From an uncultured Serinicoccus sp. (lineage in GTDB: Bacteria > Actinomycetota > Actinomycetes > Actinomycetales > Dermatophilaceae): 64,000 bases of DNA. Of the stretch, positions 9,404 to 18,071 are shown one piece after another. The notes under the pieces were generated by a model. It was not told the DNA's origin. It saw only the letters and a list, made by a program, of their open reading frames with translations, and searched no databases. Position 1 is the first letter of the stretch, and each line of letters opens with the position of its first letter. The DNA is taken from positions 310,001-374,000 of the forward strand of contig NZ_CANMUA010000002.1 in assembly GCF_947500995.1 (NCBI RefSeq). Reading direction: 5' to 3'. Made by a program: the position numbers and the translations under genes.

Positions 9404-10549
9404 TCACTGCGAGGCGAACTCGTCGACGCAGGCCAGGATGGCGTCGTCGTAGGCGGTGTCCTCGAGGTCCGTGTAGCCGGCGACGTACTCGTCGAGCACG
9501 GCCTGCGCATCGTCCAGGCCCTGACTCGACGCCAGCTCCACCCAGGCCTCCTTGGAGGACTCCAACGACTCCTGCTCCCAGGCCTCGGTCACGGACTCGT
9601 CCCACATCGTCAGGTCCTCGACGGTGGGGGCGTCGAGCATCTGCTGGCACTGGTCCGCGGCCTGGTCGTTGAAGGCCTCGATCCCCGCACCGGTGTTCAG
9701 TTCCTCGGTGACCTCGTCGACCGTGGCCCGCAGGTCCTCGGGCAGGCTGTCGTAGGCATCCTGGGAGAACCACATCCCGAACGTGGAGTACTGCCCGATG
9801 CCGGGGTCGCTCCAGTAGGGCAGCAGCTCCATGAGTCCGTAGTTCACCGGGAAGTCGATCGTGCCGCCGACCGCCTCGAGCACGCCGCGCTGCACCGCCT
9901 CGTAGCTCTCCGAGGCGGTCACCGCCTGGATGCTCGCTCCGGAGTCGGTGAGGAGCTGCTGGACGATCGGGCCGGACGCCCGCATGGACAGACCGTCGAG
10001 GTCCTCGGGGGTGGAGATCTGCTCATCGGTCCCGATGAGGATCCGACCGACGGGCCAGGTACCCACGTGGTGCAGCCCGTTCTGGTCCATCACGGCCTTG
10101 GCCGGGCCTTCCTCCAGGTGCAGCCGGTAGAGCGTCTCCATCGAGGCCTGCGAGTTGGTGGTGAGGAAGGGGATGCTCACCATGCTGGTGGAGGGGAAGT
10201 ACTGCGGCGTGTAGTCGGGAACCGTGACACCGATCTGCGCTCGGCCGTCGCGGACGCACTCGACGACCTCGGGGGCGGCGCACAGCGACTCGGTGGTGGT
10301 GCGCTCGAAGCTCACCCGGCCGTCGGTGGCCTCCTCGACGGCATCGAGGTACCAGTCCTGCACCGCAGCGTTCGGGGTGCCTTCCTGGGCTCCGGTGGAG
10401 AGGGTGAAGGTGAAGGTCTCACCCTCCCCCTCGGAGGCGCCGTCGGTCGCGACGCCGGAGCATCCGGCGGCTGAGCCGACGGCGGCCACGGCCACGGCTG
10501 CGGCCGCAAGCGTGCGACGGCGACCATTGGTGAGGCGGGGAAACATCAT
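9404..10549 (-). CDS. dctP: TRAP transporter substrate-binding lipoprotein (DctP family)
   Basis: This is a 381-residue extracytoplasmic binding protein of the TRAP family, which delivers carboxylates (C4-dicarboxylates, aromatic or sugar acids) to the DctQM permease. A signal peptide of about 30 residues ends in the lipobox GSAAGC, so it is anchored to the membrane by lipid. The mature part shows DctP features: FTLSTGAQEGTPN near the start, VGRILIGTDEQISTPEDLDGLSMRASGP, and a conserved Arg in the RASG segment where DctP proteins salt-bridge a substrate carboxylate. Two ATG codons are in tandem at 10549 and 10546 behind AAGGAG. It is the last gene of a CMD-HIBADH-dctQ-dctM-dctP unit. Linkage to aromatic catabolism suggests an aromatic acid as cargo; this is inference. 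Confidence 0.87.
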   Translation of the reverse strand: MMFPRLTNGRRRTLAAAAVAVAAVGSAAGCSGVATDGASEGEGETFTFTLSTGAQEGTPNAAVQDWYLDAVEEATDGRVSFERTTTESLCAAPEVVECVRDGRAQIGVTVPDYTPQYFPSTSMVSIPFLTTNSQASMETLYRLHLEEGPAKAVMDQNGLHHVGTWPVGRILIGTDEQISTPEDLDGLSMRASGPIVQQLLTDSGASIQAVTASESYEAVQRGVLEAVGGTIDFPVNYGLMELLPYWSDPGIGQYSTFGMWFSQDAYDSLPEDLRATVDEVTEELNTGAGIEAFNDQAADQCQQMLDAPTVEDLTMWDESVTEAWEQESLESSKEAWVELASSQGLDDAQAVLDEYVAGYTDLEDTAYDDAILACVDEFASQ

Positions 10550-10592
10550 TGTTCTCCTTCGTGGGGGTGGGGATGTGCGGACGCGGGCACGG

Positions 10593-11990
10593 CTAGCCGG
10601 CCGCCGGGTTGACGAGCGAGGGGAGGAACAGCGAGAGCTGGGGGAAGAGGAACAGGATCACCACCACCACCAGCTCCACGAGGAACAGCGGGAGCAGCCC
10701 CTTGAAGACGGTGTCGGTGCGCAGCCCAGCGCTGCCGGCCACGACGAAGGCGTTGATCCCGACGGGCGGGGTCACCATGCCGATCTCGATGAGCTTGACG
10801 ATGAGGATGCCGAGCCACACGCTGTCGAAGCCGTACTCCATGGCGATGGGGTACAGGATCGGGACCGTGATCACGAGGATGGACAAGGACTCCAGCGCCA
10901 TCCCCAACGGGATGAGGCACGCCAGCAGCAGGGCCATGGTGAGGGTGGGCGGCAGGTCGACCGCGGTGACGGCCTCGGTGATCGACTGCGGCACCCGGGC
11001 AGCGATGAAGAAGGCGGACAGGATGGCCGAACCGATGATGATGAAGAACACCATCGAGGTGGTCGCGGCGGTGTCCTGCAGCGCTCGACGCACCTCGGTG
11101 AGGATGCCGCGCGCTCCGCGTCGCCGGTTCTCGAAGACCAGGATGACGACCGCCGCCAGAGCACCGATCGCCGCCGACTCGGTGGACGTGAAGACCCCCG
11201 AGTACATGCCGCCCAGGACGATGCTGAACAGGATGGCGATGTACACCAGCCCCTGCCAGGGCAGGCTTCGCCATGGCACGGGGCTCTCGCCGTCGACCGT
11301 TGACGACCACGACCTGCCGGCGACCTCGCCCTGGGCGCCGTCCACCGCGTCGGCGAGGTCCTCGGGGTCGGTGGAGCGACCGATCCGGCGCGCTCCGAGC
11401 GTCATGATGTAGGTGATGTAGGCGGCGGCCGAGAGGAGCCCGGGCACCACACCACCGGCCAGCATCTGGGCGACCGACGTGCTCGTCATGATCGCGTAGA
11501 GGACCAGGAAGGTGCTGGGCGGGATCATCACCCCGAGGGTCCCTGCGACGGCGACCAGGGCGGACGCCAGGCTCGCAGGGTATCCGTGGCGGCGCATCTG
11601 GGCGATCGAGAGCTTGGACATCGTCGCTGCGGTGCCGATGCTCGACCCGGAGACCGCGGCGAACCCTGCACAGGCCATGACGGTGGCGACGCCCAGACCG
11701 CCGGGAGCGCGCCGGACCGCCCGGGCGGCGATGGTGTAGACGTACTCGGCCACGTTGGCCCGGACGGCGAACAGGCCCATGAGGATGAACATCGGGATGA
11801 TGGTCAGCCCGAAGCTGTAGGTCTGGCTGAACGACACCGACCCCAGGACGCTCGCCGTGTAGCCCGTCCCCTTGAGCAGGATCAGCCCGCAGGCCCCCGA
11901 GAGACCCAGGGCCAGGGCGATCGGGAACCGGCTGGCCAGGAGCAGCAGGAGCAGGGCGACGGTGACGGCGATGATCATCGAGATGGTCAT
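10593..11990 (-). CDS. dctM: TRAP transporter large permease
   Basis: This 465-residue membrane protein belongs to the DctM family, the sodium- or proton-driven channel of the TRAP system. There are about 12 hydrophobic segments. Family signatures visible are PMFILMGLFA near residue 65, AAVSGSSIGTAATMSKL, the TLGVMIPPS block near residue 150, and the second-half repeats VFTSTESAAIGALAA and IEIGMVTPPVGINAFVV. A hydrophilic loop around residues 215-245 is a little longer than usual. It lies six bases downstream of dctQ and 43 bases upstream of dctP, so the three are one operon. Confidence 0.92.
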   Translation of the reverse strand: MTISMIIAVTVALLLLLLASRFPIALALGLSGACGLILLKGTGYTASVLGSVSFSQTYSFGLTIIPMFILMGLFAVRANVAEYVYTIAARAVRRAPGGLGVATVMACAGFAAVSGSSIGTAATMSKLSIAQMRRHGYPASLASALVAVAGTLGVMIPPSTFLVLYAIMTSTSVAQMLAGGVVPGLLSAAAYITYIMTLGARRIGRSTDPEDLADAVDGAQGEVAGRSWSSTVDGESPVPWRSLPWQGLVYIAILFSIVLGGMYSGVFTSTESAAIGALAAVVILVFENRRRGARGILTEVRRALQDTAATTSMVFFIIIGSAILSAFFIAARVPQSITEAVTAVDLPPTLTMALLLACLIPLGMALESLSILVITVPILYPIAMEYGFDSVWLGILIVKLIEIGMVTPPVGINAFVVAGSAGLRTDTVFKGLLPLFLVELVVVVILFLFPQLSLFLPSLVNPAAG

Positions 11991-11996
11991 GCGCCG

Positions 11997-12572
11997 CTAC
12001 CTCTGCTGGCGCTGGGCTCGGGGGTCCGCGACGGACTCGTCGTCCCGGTCCACCTGGTCGTACGGCCGGGCCCCGGTCAGGGACCGGGCGACGTTCATCA
12101 CGCAGACCAGGAGGAGGACGACGAAGCCGACGGCGACGAACCATCGCCAGGGCCACTCGTACCAGACGATGATCCCGAAGCCCTGCTCGCCGCGCTCGGT
12201 CGCCTCCAGGGCGCGGGTCGTGCTGGTGTAGGCCAGCCAGGCGACGAGGACGGCAGACACCGACCACACGACGACGTCGAGGACCCTGTTGACCCGCACA
12301 CTGAGACGGTCGGTCAGCAGGGTGACCGAGACGTGGTCACCGGTGACGGCCGCCCAGCCCAGCCCGAAGGCCACGGCGATGACCAGGCAGGACTGGGCGA
12401 CTTCGAGCATGCCCGGGAGGGTGAAGCCCCACAGCGCGCGCACCACGACCTGCAGCGCGATCGCCACCATGATGGCGACGACGGCGAGGGCGGAGATCAC
12501 GGCGCAGACCCGCGCCAGGATGAGCACCGCCCGCTCCCCGGGCAGGACACGCCCCGGGGCGGCCACACTCAT
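11997..12572 (-). CDS. dctQ: TRAP transporter small permease
   Basis: This 191-residue DctQ-family protein has four predicted membrane helices. The conserved Trp/Pro-containing cytoplasmic stretch (RALWGFTLPGMLEVAQSCLVIAVAFGLGWA) lies between helices one and two, and GDHVSVTLLTDRL follows. It partners the large permease encoded just downstream. Its ATG overlaps the stop codon of the preceding dehydrogenase gene in an ATGA junction, so the two are translationally coupled. The N terminus is short, and the C terminus is highly charged (residues about 170-191). Confidence 0.85.
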   Translation of the reverse strand: MSVAAPGRVLPGERAVLILARVCAVISALAVVAIMVAIALQVVVRALWGFTLPGMLEVAQSCLVIAVAFGLGWAAVTGDHVSVTLLTDRLSVRVNRVLDVVVWSVSAVLVAWLAYTSTTRALEATERGEQGFGIIVWYEWPWRWFVAVGFVVLLLVCVMNVARSLTGARPYDQVDRDDESVADPRAQRQQR

Positions 12573-13456
12573 CGGGAGCTCCAGAACTCATGGGCTCGGG
12601 TGTGGTCGACTGCACCGAGCGCGTCGAGCGCGTCGCCCATGGTGGCAGCGACGGCGTCGCAGACGGGCGAGGCATGCCCCATGGCCCGCTGCAGCCGCTC
12701 GGCGATGCGGACGTCCTTGGTGAACAGGGGCAGCGCGAAACCGCTGGCATAGGCACCGTCCACGATGTGCGGACCCATGACGTGCTGCGTCACGAAGCTC
12801 TGGCCGGTGGAGGAGTTGAGGACGTCGACCATGACGCGTGGGTCGAGACCGAACCTGGAGCCCGCGACGAGCGCCTCGGCCGCGGCGGTGAAGGCGGCGG
12901 CCGCCACGAAGTTGTTCAACGCCTTCATCGCGTGACCGGTACCGAGCGTGCCGGTCCGGAAGATCGCCGAGCTCATCGCCTCGATCACCGGCACCGCCAG
13001 GTCGGCGGCGTCCTCGTCGTCGGCGCCGAGCATGATCGACAGGGTGCCGGCGACTGCCCGCTCACGCGCCCCCGAGACCGGGGCGTCCACCATCCGCAAC
13101 CCCACGGCACCCAGCTGGGCACCGGTCTCGACGGTCTCGGTCGGGTCCGAGCTGCTCATGTCGACGAACACGGTGCCCGTGGCGAAGGGCGCTCTGGGCT
13201 GACCGTCGTCGTCCAGCAGGGCGGCACGGACGATGGCGCTCGTCGGCAGCATCAGGACGACGACGGGGCACTCGGCCAGGTCCGCCAGGTCGACGGCGGG
13301 CTCGGCCCCGATCTCGGCGGCGACGCGCGTCGTGACGTCGGCGTCCACGTCGTGGACGAGGACCCGGCGGCCCGAGCGTGCGATGTTCGCCGCCATCGGG
13401 GCACCCATCACGCCCAGTCCGATGAAGCCCACCTGCGGCGCAGTGTGATCAGTCAT
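12569..13456 (-). CDS. 3-hydroxyisobutyrate-dehydrogenase-family oxidoreductase
   Basis: This is a 295-residue NAD(P)-dependent beta-hydroxyacid dehydrogenase. The Rossmann motif GFIGLGVMGAPMAANIARSG starts at residue 9. The substrate-binding DAPVSGARERAVAGTLSIM block and the catalytic Lys in GHAMKALNNF are both present, so it should be active. Family members act on 3-hydroxyisobutyrate, tartronate semialdehyde, 4-hydroxybutyrate/succinic semialdehyde or beta-hydroxy acids. Position between a carboxymuconolactone-decarboxylase-like gene and TRAP genes suggests a role in the imported acid's breakdown. Succinic semialdehyde reduction is one option in this cluster, but the substrate is unknown. 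Confidence 0.82.
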   Translation of the reverse strand: MTDHTAPQVGFIGLGVMGAPMAANIARSGRRVLVHDVDADVTTRVAAEIGAEPAVDLADLAECPVVVLMLPTSAIVRAALLDDDGQPRAPFATGTVFVDMSSSDPTETVETGAQLGAVGLRMVDAPVSGARERAVAGTLSIMLGADDEDAADLAVPVIEAMSSAIFRTGTLGTGHAMKALNNFVAAAAFTAAAEALVAGSRFGLDPRVMVDVLNSSTGQSFVTQHVMGPHIVDGAYASGFALPLFTKDVRIAERLQRAMGHASPVCDAVAATMGDALDALGAVDHTRAHEFWSSR

Positions 13457-13494
13457 GGTGCATCCCGCTCCTTTGCGAGTAGTCGGTCGAGGTG

Positions 13495-13908
13495 TCAGCG
13501 AGCGGACTCGCCGTCGAGATCGTGGGAGATCCCCTGCTCCTCGAGGATCTCGGTCAGGGCGCGCATCCCCTCCACTGCGGCGGGGATGCCGCAGTAGAGG
13601 ATGGAGTGGACGACGAGCTCGCGCAGCTGAAGGGGGGTGACCCCGTTGGCCAGGGCACCCCGCAGGTGGACGCGGATCTCGTGCGACTTGCCGGTCGCGA
13701 TGAGCATGGCCAGGGTGATCTTGCTGCGCTCACGCAGGTCGAGTCCCTCCCGCTGCCAGATGTCCCCGAAGCAGATGCGGGTGACGAACTCCTGGAGCTT
13801 GTCGTCGAGGTCGTCCGTGTGCTCGACCTGGTCCTCGGCACCGGCGGATCCGAACATCGCGCGGCGCTGGTCCAGACCGGTCGCATAGAGCAGGTCGTCT
13901 CGGATCAT
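13495..13908 (-). CDS. Carboxymuconolactone decarboxylase family protein
   Basis: This 137-residue protein of the CMD/AhpD-like family starts at the ATG at 13908 behind GAAGGA; the longer frame has an Arg-rich leader and no ribosome-binding site. Motifs typical of 4-carboxymuconolactone decarboxylases are RSKITLAMLIATGKSHEIRVHLRGALANGVT and ELVVHSILYCGIPAAVEG. A single Cys in the last block rather than CxxC argues against AhpD-type peroxidase activity. It is the first gene of the HIBADH-TRAP operon, and direct repeats resembling an AraC operator lie upstream. True PcaC activity would connect to protocatechuate, the expected product of the mobA-like enzyme, but no other beta-ketoadipate gene is present in the window. 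Confidence 0.8.
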   Translation of the reverse strand: MIRDDLLYATGLDQRRAMFGSAGAEDQVEHTDDLDDKLQEFVTRICFGDIWQREGLDLRERSKITLAMLIATGKSHEIRVHLRGALANGVTPLQLRELVVHSILYCGIPAAVEGMRALTEILEEQGISHDLDGESAR

Positions 13909-14010
13909 GGTGCGTCCTTCCGTGGGGCGGGGGCCAACACTTCTGCCGGCCCGGACCGCCACGCTCCGGCGATCGCTCCGTCAGTCTGCTGCCGCCACCG
14001 CCCGTCGGGC

Positions 14011-14050
14011 TGGTGCACAGGTGCACGCCTCACGGCGCCAGGTGCACGCC
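14011..14050 (-). promoter_or_regulatory. Direct repeats resembling an AraC-type operator
   Basis: CAGGTGCACGCC occurs at 14018-14029 and again at 14039-14050, exactly 21 bases apart (two helical turns), with an extra GGTGCAC at 14012-14018. Tandem same-face sites are typical for AraC-family activators. The repeats lie in the 164-base gap between the araC-like gene and the CMD gene, about 100 bases upstream of the CMD start codon. They would place the CMD-HIBADH-TRAP operon under the adjacent regulator. Confidence 0.55.
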
Positions 14051-14072
14051 CCCTCTCGCGGCACCCAGCGGT

Positions 14073-15080
14073 TCACGCGCTGCGGCGGTCGGCGCGCTCA
14101 GCGCCCGCGGCGGAGCGCTGTCCGGCCTCGCCACCCCGCCGGTATTCGCTCGGGCTGCTCCCGTACGTGGCGCGGAAGATCCGGCTGAAGTGACTGGCGT
14201 CGGAGAACCCCCACCGGTGCGCGACGTGCAGGATCGAGCGATCCACGAGCGAGGAGTCGAGAAGATCCATCCGACAGCGCTCCAGACGCTGCTGCCGGAT
14301 GTAGCCGGAGACCGTCTGGTTCTCGTGGCTGAAGAGGTACTGCAGGTGGCGCAGCGACACGTAGTGGACGGCGGCGATCCGGCTGGCCGACAGCTCGGGG
14401 TCGTCGAGGTTGGCCTCGATGTAGCGCTGCACGGCGCTCAGCAGCTGTCGCCAGGACTCCCCACTGCTGTGATGGCGCAGCAGCTCGTCGGACAACATGG
14501 CAGTCACCAGGTCGAGCGCACTGCGCACGATCCGCACCCCGGGCGCGCCGGAGATCTGGGTGAGGTTCTCGGCGAGGTGCGTCATGAAGGGAGAGATGAC
14601 CCGCCCGATACCACTGTCACCAGCCAGCCGGGTGGCGGTCATCGACGGCACGAGCTCTGCCGACAGGCCCAGCATCCGGTGCGGGAAGACCATCACGAGT
14701 GACCGCATCGAGTCGGGGTAGTCGAGGACGTACGGGCGACAGGTGTCGTACACCGCCACGTCACCCTCGTGCAGCACGGCCTCGTGGCCGTCCTGCCGCA
14801 CCACCCCCCGTCCGCTCAGCTGCAGCGTCAGCTTGAGGTGCTCGGGGTCGTCGGCGACGATGTCGGCGGCACGGCGTTCCACCCGGTGCGCACTGGCACA
14901 GATGTCGGAGATGTGCGTCCCGTCGATGACCGTGGTGCGCAGGGTCCCCGCGAAAGGCTCCGGTCCGGTCAGCTGCAACGGCACGAACCGGTTGCCGACG
15001 ACCTGCCGCCAGGCCCGCAGGCTGTCCACCGAGCACTCCTCGAGCGCGCTGGGGGTCTGAACAGAGGTCGACATCGTCAT
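14073..15080 (-). CDS. AraC-family transcriptional regulator
   Basis: This 335-residue regulator has an N-terminal AraC-binding-like (cupin_6/AraC_binding_2) domain, residues about 20-190, with the DVAVYDTCRPYVLDYPDSMRSLVMVFP stretch seen in regulators of the XylS/NphR group. The C-terminal double helix-turn-helix (residues about 225-320) includes LSASRIAAVHYVSLRHLQYLF and the AraC signature region ILHVAHRWGFSDASHFSRIFRATYGSSPSEYRR. Start choice is uncertain: ATGs at 15080 and 15074 and a GTG at 15089 all lack a clear ribosome-binding site; I use 15080. One copy of the ATCGTATAyGAT-type operator lies 33 bases upstream, suggesting control by the GntR regulator. It probably activates the CMD-TRAP operon. 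Confidence 0.85.
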   Translation of the reverse strand: MTMSTSVQTPSALEECSVDSLRAWRQVVGNRFVPLQLTGPEPFAGTLRTTVIDGTHISDICASAHRVERRAADIVADDPEHLKLTLQLSGRGVVRQDGHEAVLHEGDVAVYDTCRPYVLDYPDSMRSLVMVFPHRMLGLSAELVPSMTATRLAGDSGIGRVISPFMTHLAENLTQISGAPGVRIVRSALDLVTAMLSDELLRHHSSGESWRQLLSAVQRYIEANLDDPELSASRIAAVHYVSLRHLQYLFSHENQTVSGYIRQQRLERCRMDLLDSSLVDRSILHVAHRWGFSDASHFSRIFRATYGSSPSEYRRGGEAGQRSAAGAERADRRSA

Positions 15081-15113
15081 TGAGGTCACGTCCCAAGGTC
15101 TGGCAAGTCCGAA

Positions 15114-15125
15114 CCGTATACGATC
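15114..15125 (-). promoter_or_regulatory. Operator 2 of the ATCGTATAyGAT set (araC-like gene)
   Basis: On the plus strand this reads CCGTATACGATC. The palindromic core CGTATACG (15115-15122) matches operators 1 and 3 with small differences. It lies 33 bases upstream of the AraC-family start codon, where the promoter should be, in the 116-base gap after the aldehyde dehydrogenase gene. Confidence 0.55.
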
Positions 15126-15196
15126 TGACCCTACCTGATCGAGGCGCTGGGCAGGAGGGGGCCGGCCGGTGAGGGCCTGACGGGCGGTGCCTCGGG

Positions 15197-16606
15197 CTAC
15201 CGGGTCAGCACGACCGGGACTGCGACGGACTTCAGCCCCTCGACCCCGAACTCCAGGCCGTAGCCGGAGCCCTTGATGCCGCCGAACGGCACCATCGGGT
15301 GGATGCCGCCGTGCTTGTTGATCCAGATGCTGCCGGCCTCCAGGCGCAGCGCCGTCTGCTGCGCTGCCTCCGGGTCGTCGGACCACACGGAGGCGCCCAA
15401 CGCGGCATCGAGGCCGTTGGCTGCGGCGATGGCGTCGTCCAGGTCGGAGTAGCGGATCACCGGCAGGGCGGGCCCGAACTGCTCCTCGTCGACGATGGCG
15501 GTGCCGTCGGTGACGTCAGCCACGATGGTCACGGGGTAGAACAGCTCACCCAGATCGGTCGCGGGCTCCCCACCGGTGACGATCCGAGCACCCGACGCGC
15601 GGGCGTCTTCCACCAGGCGGGCGACGATGTCGAACTGCTGCTGGTTCTGCAGCGGCCCCAGGAGGTTCTCCTCGTCCAGCCCGTTGCCCATGGGCGTGGC
15701 CGTCGCGAGGCGCGCCAGCGCGTCGACGACCTCGTCGTACTGCGAGTCATGGACGTAGAGCCGCTTGAGCGCAGCACACGTCTGACCGGTGTTGAGGAAC
15801 GCTCCCCAGAACAGATCCTCGGCGTGCGCGGCGATGTCCGTCCCCGGGAGCACGATGCCGGCATCGTTGCCACCGAGCTCGAGCGTGAGACGCGTGAGGT
15901 TGTCGGCCGACGACCGGGCGATCGCCTTGCCGGTCGCGGTCGATCCGGTGAACATGATCTTGTCGATCCCCGGGTGCTCTGCCATCCCGGCGCCGATGTC
16001 CCGTCCGCCGGGGATGACGTGCAGGACGTCCTCCGGCAGCGCCTCGGCGAGGACGGCGACCAGGGCCTGGACGGACAAGGGGGTGTACTCGCTGGGCTTC
16101 ACCACGACCGTGTCACCGACGGTCAGCGCGGGCGCCACCTGCCAGACGGTGATCATCATCGGCCAGTTCCAGGGGCCGATGGCCCCGACGACGCCGGCGG
16201 GACGGTAGTGCAGCTCGGAGTGGTTGTCCGGCTCGTCGACGACCACCTCCGGGGCGAGCTCCAGCGACGCGGTCGCGCGCAACCAGGCGACACAGGCGCC
16301 GACCTCGAAGCGTGCGTTCGGCCCGTTCAGAGGCTTGCCCTGCTCGCGGGAGAGCAGCCGGGCCAACGCCTCGGAGTTCTCCTCCACCAGCTCGGCTGCA
16401 CGCATGAGCCGCTCACGACGCCCCTCGTAGCCCCTGGCCGCCCACGCGGGCTGAGCCGCACGGGCCGCGGCGACGGCCCGGTCGAGATCCTCCGCCGTGC
16501 ATTCGGCGGTGTGACCGATCAGGTCACCGGTGGCGGGGTCGTGGATCGCACGACCGTCCTGGACGCTCACACGGTCGAGCAGGTCGGTCTCGGGATGGTG
16601 GGGCAT
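15197..16606 (-). CDS. NAD(P)-dependent aldehyde dehydrogenase
   Basis: This 469-residue aldehyde dehydrogenase uses the ATG at 16606 behind GAGGAG; the longer frame to 16702 lacks support. The catalytic Glu is in LELGGNDAGI and the catalytic Cys in NTGQTCAALKRL. The PWNWPMM and KPSEYTPLS blocks of the cofactor site are intact. The C-terminal FGGIKGSGYGLEFG is typical of aromatic or aliphatic aldehyde oxidisers such as vanillin- or benzaldehyde-type enzymes. It lies close to the P450 fusion gene on the opposite strand. Oxidation of an aldehyde produced by the P450, either an aryl aldehyde or formaldehyde from demethylation, would fit, but the substrate is not determined. Confidence 0.85.
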   Translation of the reverse strand: MPHHPETDLLDRVSVQDGRAIHDPATGDLIGHTAECTAEDLDRAVAAARAAQPAWAARGYEGRRERLMRAAELVEENSEALARLLSREQGKPLNGPNARFEVGACVAWLRATASLELAPEVVVDEPDNHSELHYRPAGVVGAIGPWNWPMMITVWQVAPALTVGDTVVVKPSEYTPLSVQALVAVLAEALPEDVLHVIPGGRDIGAGMAEHPGIDKIMFTGSTATGKAIARSSADNLTRLTLELGGNDAGIVLPGTDIAAHAEDLFWGAFLNTGQTCAALKRLYVHDSQYDEVVDALARLATATPMGNGLDEENLLGPLQNQQQFDIVARLVEDARASGARIVTGGEPATDLGELFYPVTIVADVTDGTAIVDEEQFGPALPVIRYSDLDDAIAAANGLDAALGASVWSDDPEAAQQTALRLEAGSIWINKHGGIHPMVPFGGIKGSGYGLEFGVEGLKSVAVPVVLTR

Positions 16607-16623
16607 CGTCGCTCCTCTGGGGG

Positions 16624-16638
16624 TGGTCGGTACGACCA
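16624..16638. promoter_or_regulatory. Inverted repeat upstream of the aldehyde dehydrogenase
   Basis: TGGTCG and CGACCA flank a 3-base GTA centre, giving a perfect 15-bp dyad 18 bases before the aldehyde dehydrogenase start codon. It is operator-like and differs from the ATCGTATAyGAT set. The rest of the 128-base gap (16607-16734) shows nothing else. Confidence 0.4.
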
Positions 16639-16734
16639 GCCTGACCGGCGAGCACCATGCCGGAGTAGCCGAATCGCGCACGGTCACCGTCCAGGGACGC
16701 ACGGTCTCGGTGGACGGACCGGACGCGGCCGCCC

Positions 16735-17157
16735 TCAGGGGACCGTCCGGGGGTCGTCGAGGTCCGTGCCCTCCACGTAGGGCCCGTAGAACAGCTCGGC
16801 CCCCTCGGCGGTGAGCGTCGTCCCCGAGGCCGCCGCCCCGTCGAACCGGGCGATCAGCGCGAACCGGAGGCGTCCGTCGGCGGCCTCGGGGTCAGCGAGA
16901 GTGAGCACGGCTCCGGGCGGCGCCGGATGGATCCACGGGTCGGCCAGCACGACGCGCATCATGCCGTGGTGCCCCAGGAGGGTGACGGACCCCTGGAAGT
17001 GCTGGACGGACCGGTCGAGGAGATCGGCCTCGACGTCGGGCGCGAAGGCGAAACCGGCGTCGTGCTGCTCGACGCCGTCGAGCAGCACGCGGCCATCGGG
17101 CATACCCCGCACATAGCTCAGCAGCGAGGCCTTGACGCCCCAGACGAGCCTGGTCAT
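16735..17157 (-). CDS. HtaA-domain protein without signal peptide (putative cytosolic heme-binding protein)
   Basis: This 140-residue protein is essentially one HtaA domain, known from corynebacterial heme-uptake proteins. The start MTRLVWGVKASLLSYV matches the WGVKxSFxxYV signature, and LLGHHGMMRVVLADPWI matches the GHxG-LxLxLxDP segment. The Tyr (15) and His (63/64) at heme-ligand positions are retained. Unlike classical HtaA proteins it has no signal peptide or membrane anchor. Its ATG overlaps the LysR stop codon (ATGA), so it is co-translated with the regulator that lies divergent to the P450 fusion. A role in delivering or sensing heme for the P450, or a structural role unrelated to heme, are both possible. 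Family assignment is moderately sure; role is speculative. Confidence 0.65.
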   Translation of the reverse strand: MTRLVWGVKASLLSYVRGMPDGRVLLDGVEQHDAGFAFAPDVEADLLDRSVQHFQGSVTLLGHHGMMRVVLADPWIHPAPPGAVLTLADPEAADGRLRFALIARFDGAAASGTTLTAEGAELFYGPYVEGTDLDDPRTVP

Positions 17158-18071
17158 CCCGTGGCTCCAGGCCAGCGGATCGACGTGGCGAAGTCGATCA
17201 GTCGGCGGGCGCGCTCGGTGGGCGGCGCTGCCGCCGACCAGATCACCTCTATCCCCACCGGAGGAACCGCGGGGCGGATCTCCTTCATGACGACAGGATA
17301 TCCCTCGTAGGTCCTCGGGTTGGCCGGCCGCTGGACCAGGATGCCGTACCCGAGGCCGCGGCCGACGAGCGTCCGCACCGCCTCGTAGCTGGCGGTCCGC
17401 AGCCGGATGCGCGGGGTCAGGCCGCGGCGGGCGAACAGCGACAGCGTGTGCTGGCTGGAGGGTGGTGCGTCCAGCAGGATGAGGTCGCGACCCACCACCT
17501 GCTCGAGCTCGATCACCTCCTCGGAGGCCAGCGGGTCGTCGGCCGCCAGCAGGACGTGCGCCGGGACGCTGAAGAGCTGCTGGCGTCGCGGGTTGCCCGG
17601 CACCAGGGTGTCGTAGACGAAGGCGACATCCACCTCCCCGGACTCCAGCCGCCCCTCGAGCTGGTCGTGGGTGGCCTCGACGACGTCCAGCTCCACCCGT
17701 GGGTGCGTGGTGCCGAACTCGTCGAGCAGACGCGGCAGGATCGTCGGTGCCAGGATCGGGTGACAGCCCAGGGTGACCGGGCCCACCAGCTCGCCGGCTG
17801 AGCTGCGCAACGACAGAGCAAGGTCCCCGGCGTCGGACAGCAGCCGGTGGGCCCGCGAGGCCACCCGCACGCCCGCGCTGGTGAGTCGGATACCGTGCGC
17901 GCGGCGGCGGATGCACAGCCGCTCCCCCAGGGCGTGCTCCAGCGCGGTGATGGCGTCGGAGATGGCGCTCGGGGTGACGTGCAGACGTGCGGACGCGGCG
18001 GCGATGGTCCCCTCGTCGGCCGCCGTCAGGAAGTACGACAGCTGCCGCAGCGTGTAGTCCGGCCCTTGCAT
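17154..18071 (-). CDS. LysR-family transcriptional regulator
   Basis: This 305-residue regulator has the N-terminal winged helix-turn-helix (LRQLSYFLTAADEGTIAAASARLHVTPSAISDAITALEHALG, residues 8-50) and the periplasmic-binding-like effector domain (about 90-300). It is divergent from the P450 fusion, with 99 bases between them, the classical arrangement for a LysR regulator and its target. The effector pocket is unknown. A TAAAGT hexamer six bases before the ATG could be a -10 for leaderless transcription, although GAGGT in the same place could act as a ribosome-binding site. The HtaA-domain gene is coupled downstream. Confidence 0.88.
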   Translation of the reverse strand: MQGPDYTLRQLSYFLTAADEGTIAAASARLHVTPSAISDAITALEHALGERLCIRRRAHGIRLTSAGVRVASRAHRLLSDAGDLALSLRSSAGELVGPVTLGCHPILAPTILPRLLDEFGTTHPRVELDVVEATHDQLEGRLESGEVDVAFVYDTLVPGNPRRQQLFSVPAHVLLAADDPLASEEVIELEQVVGRDLILLDAPPSSQHTLSLFARRGLTPRIRLRTASYEAVRTLVGRGLGYGILVQRPANPRTYEGYPVVMKEIRPAVPPVGIEVIWSAAAPPTERARRLIDFATSIRWPGATG

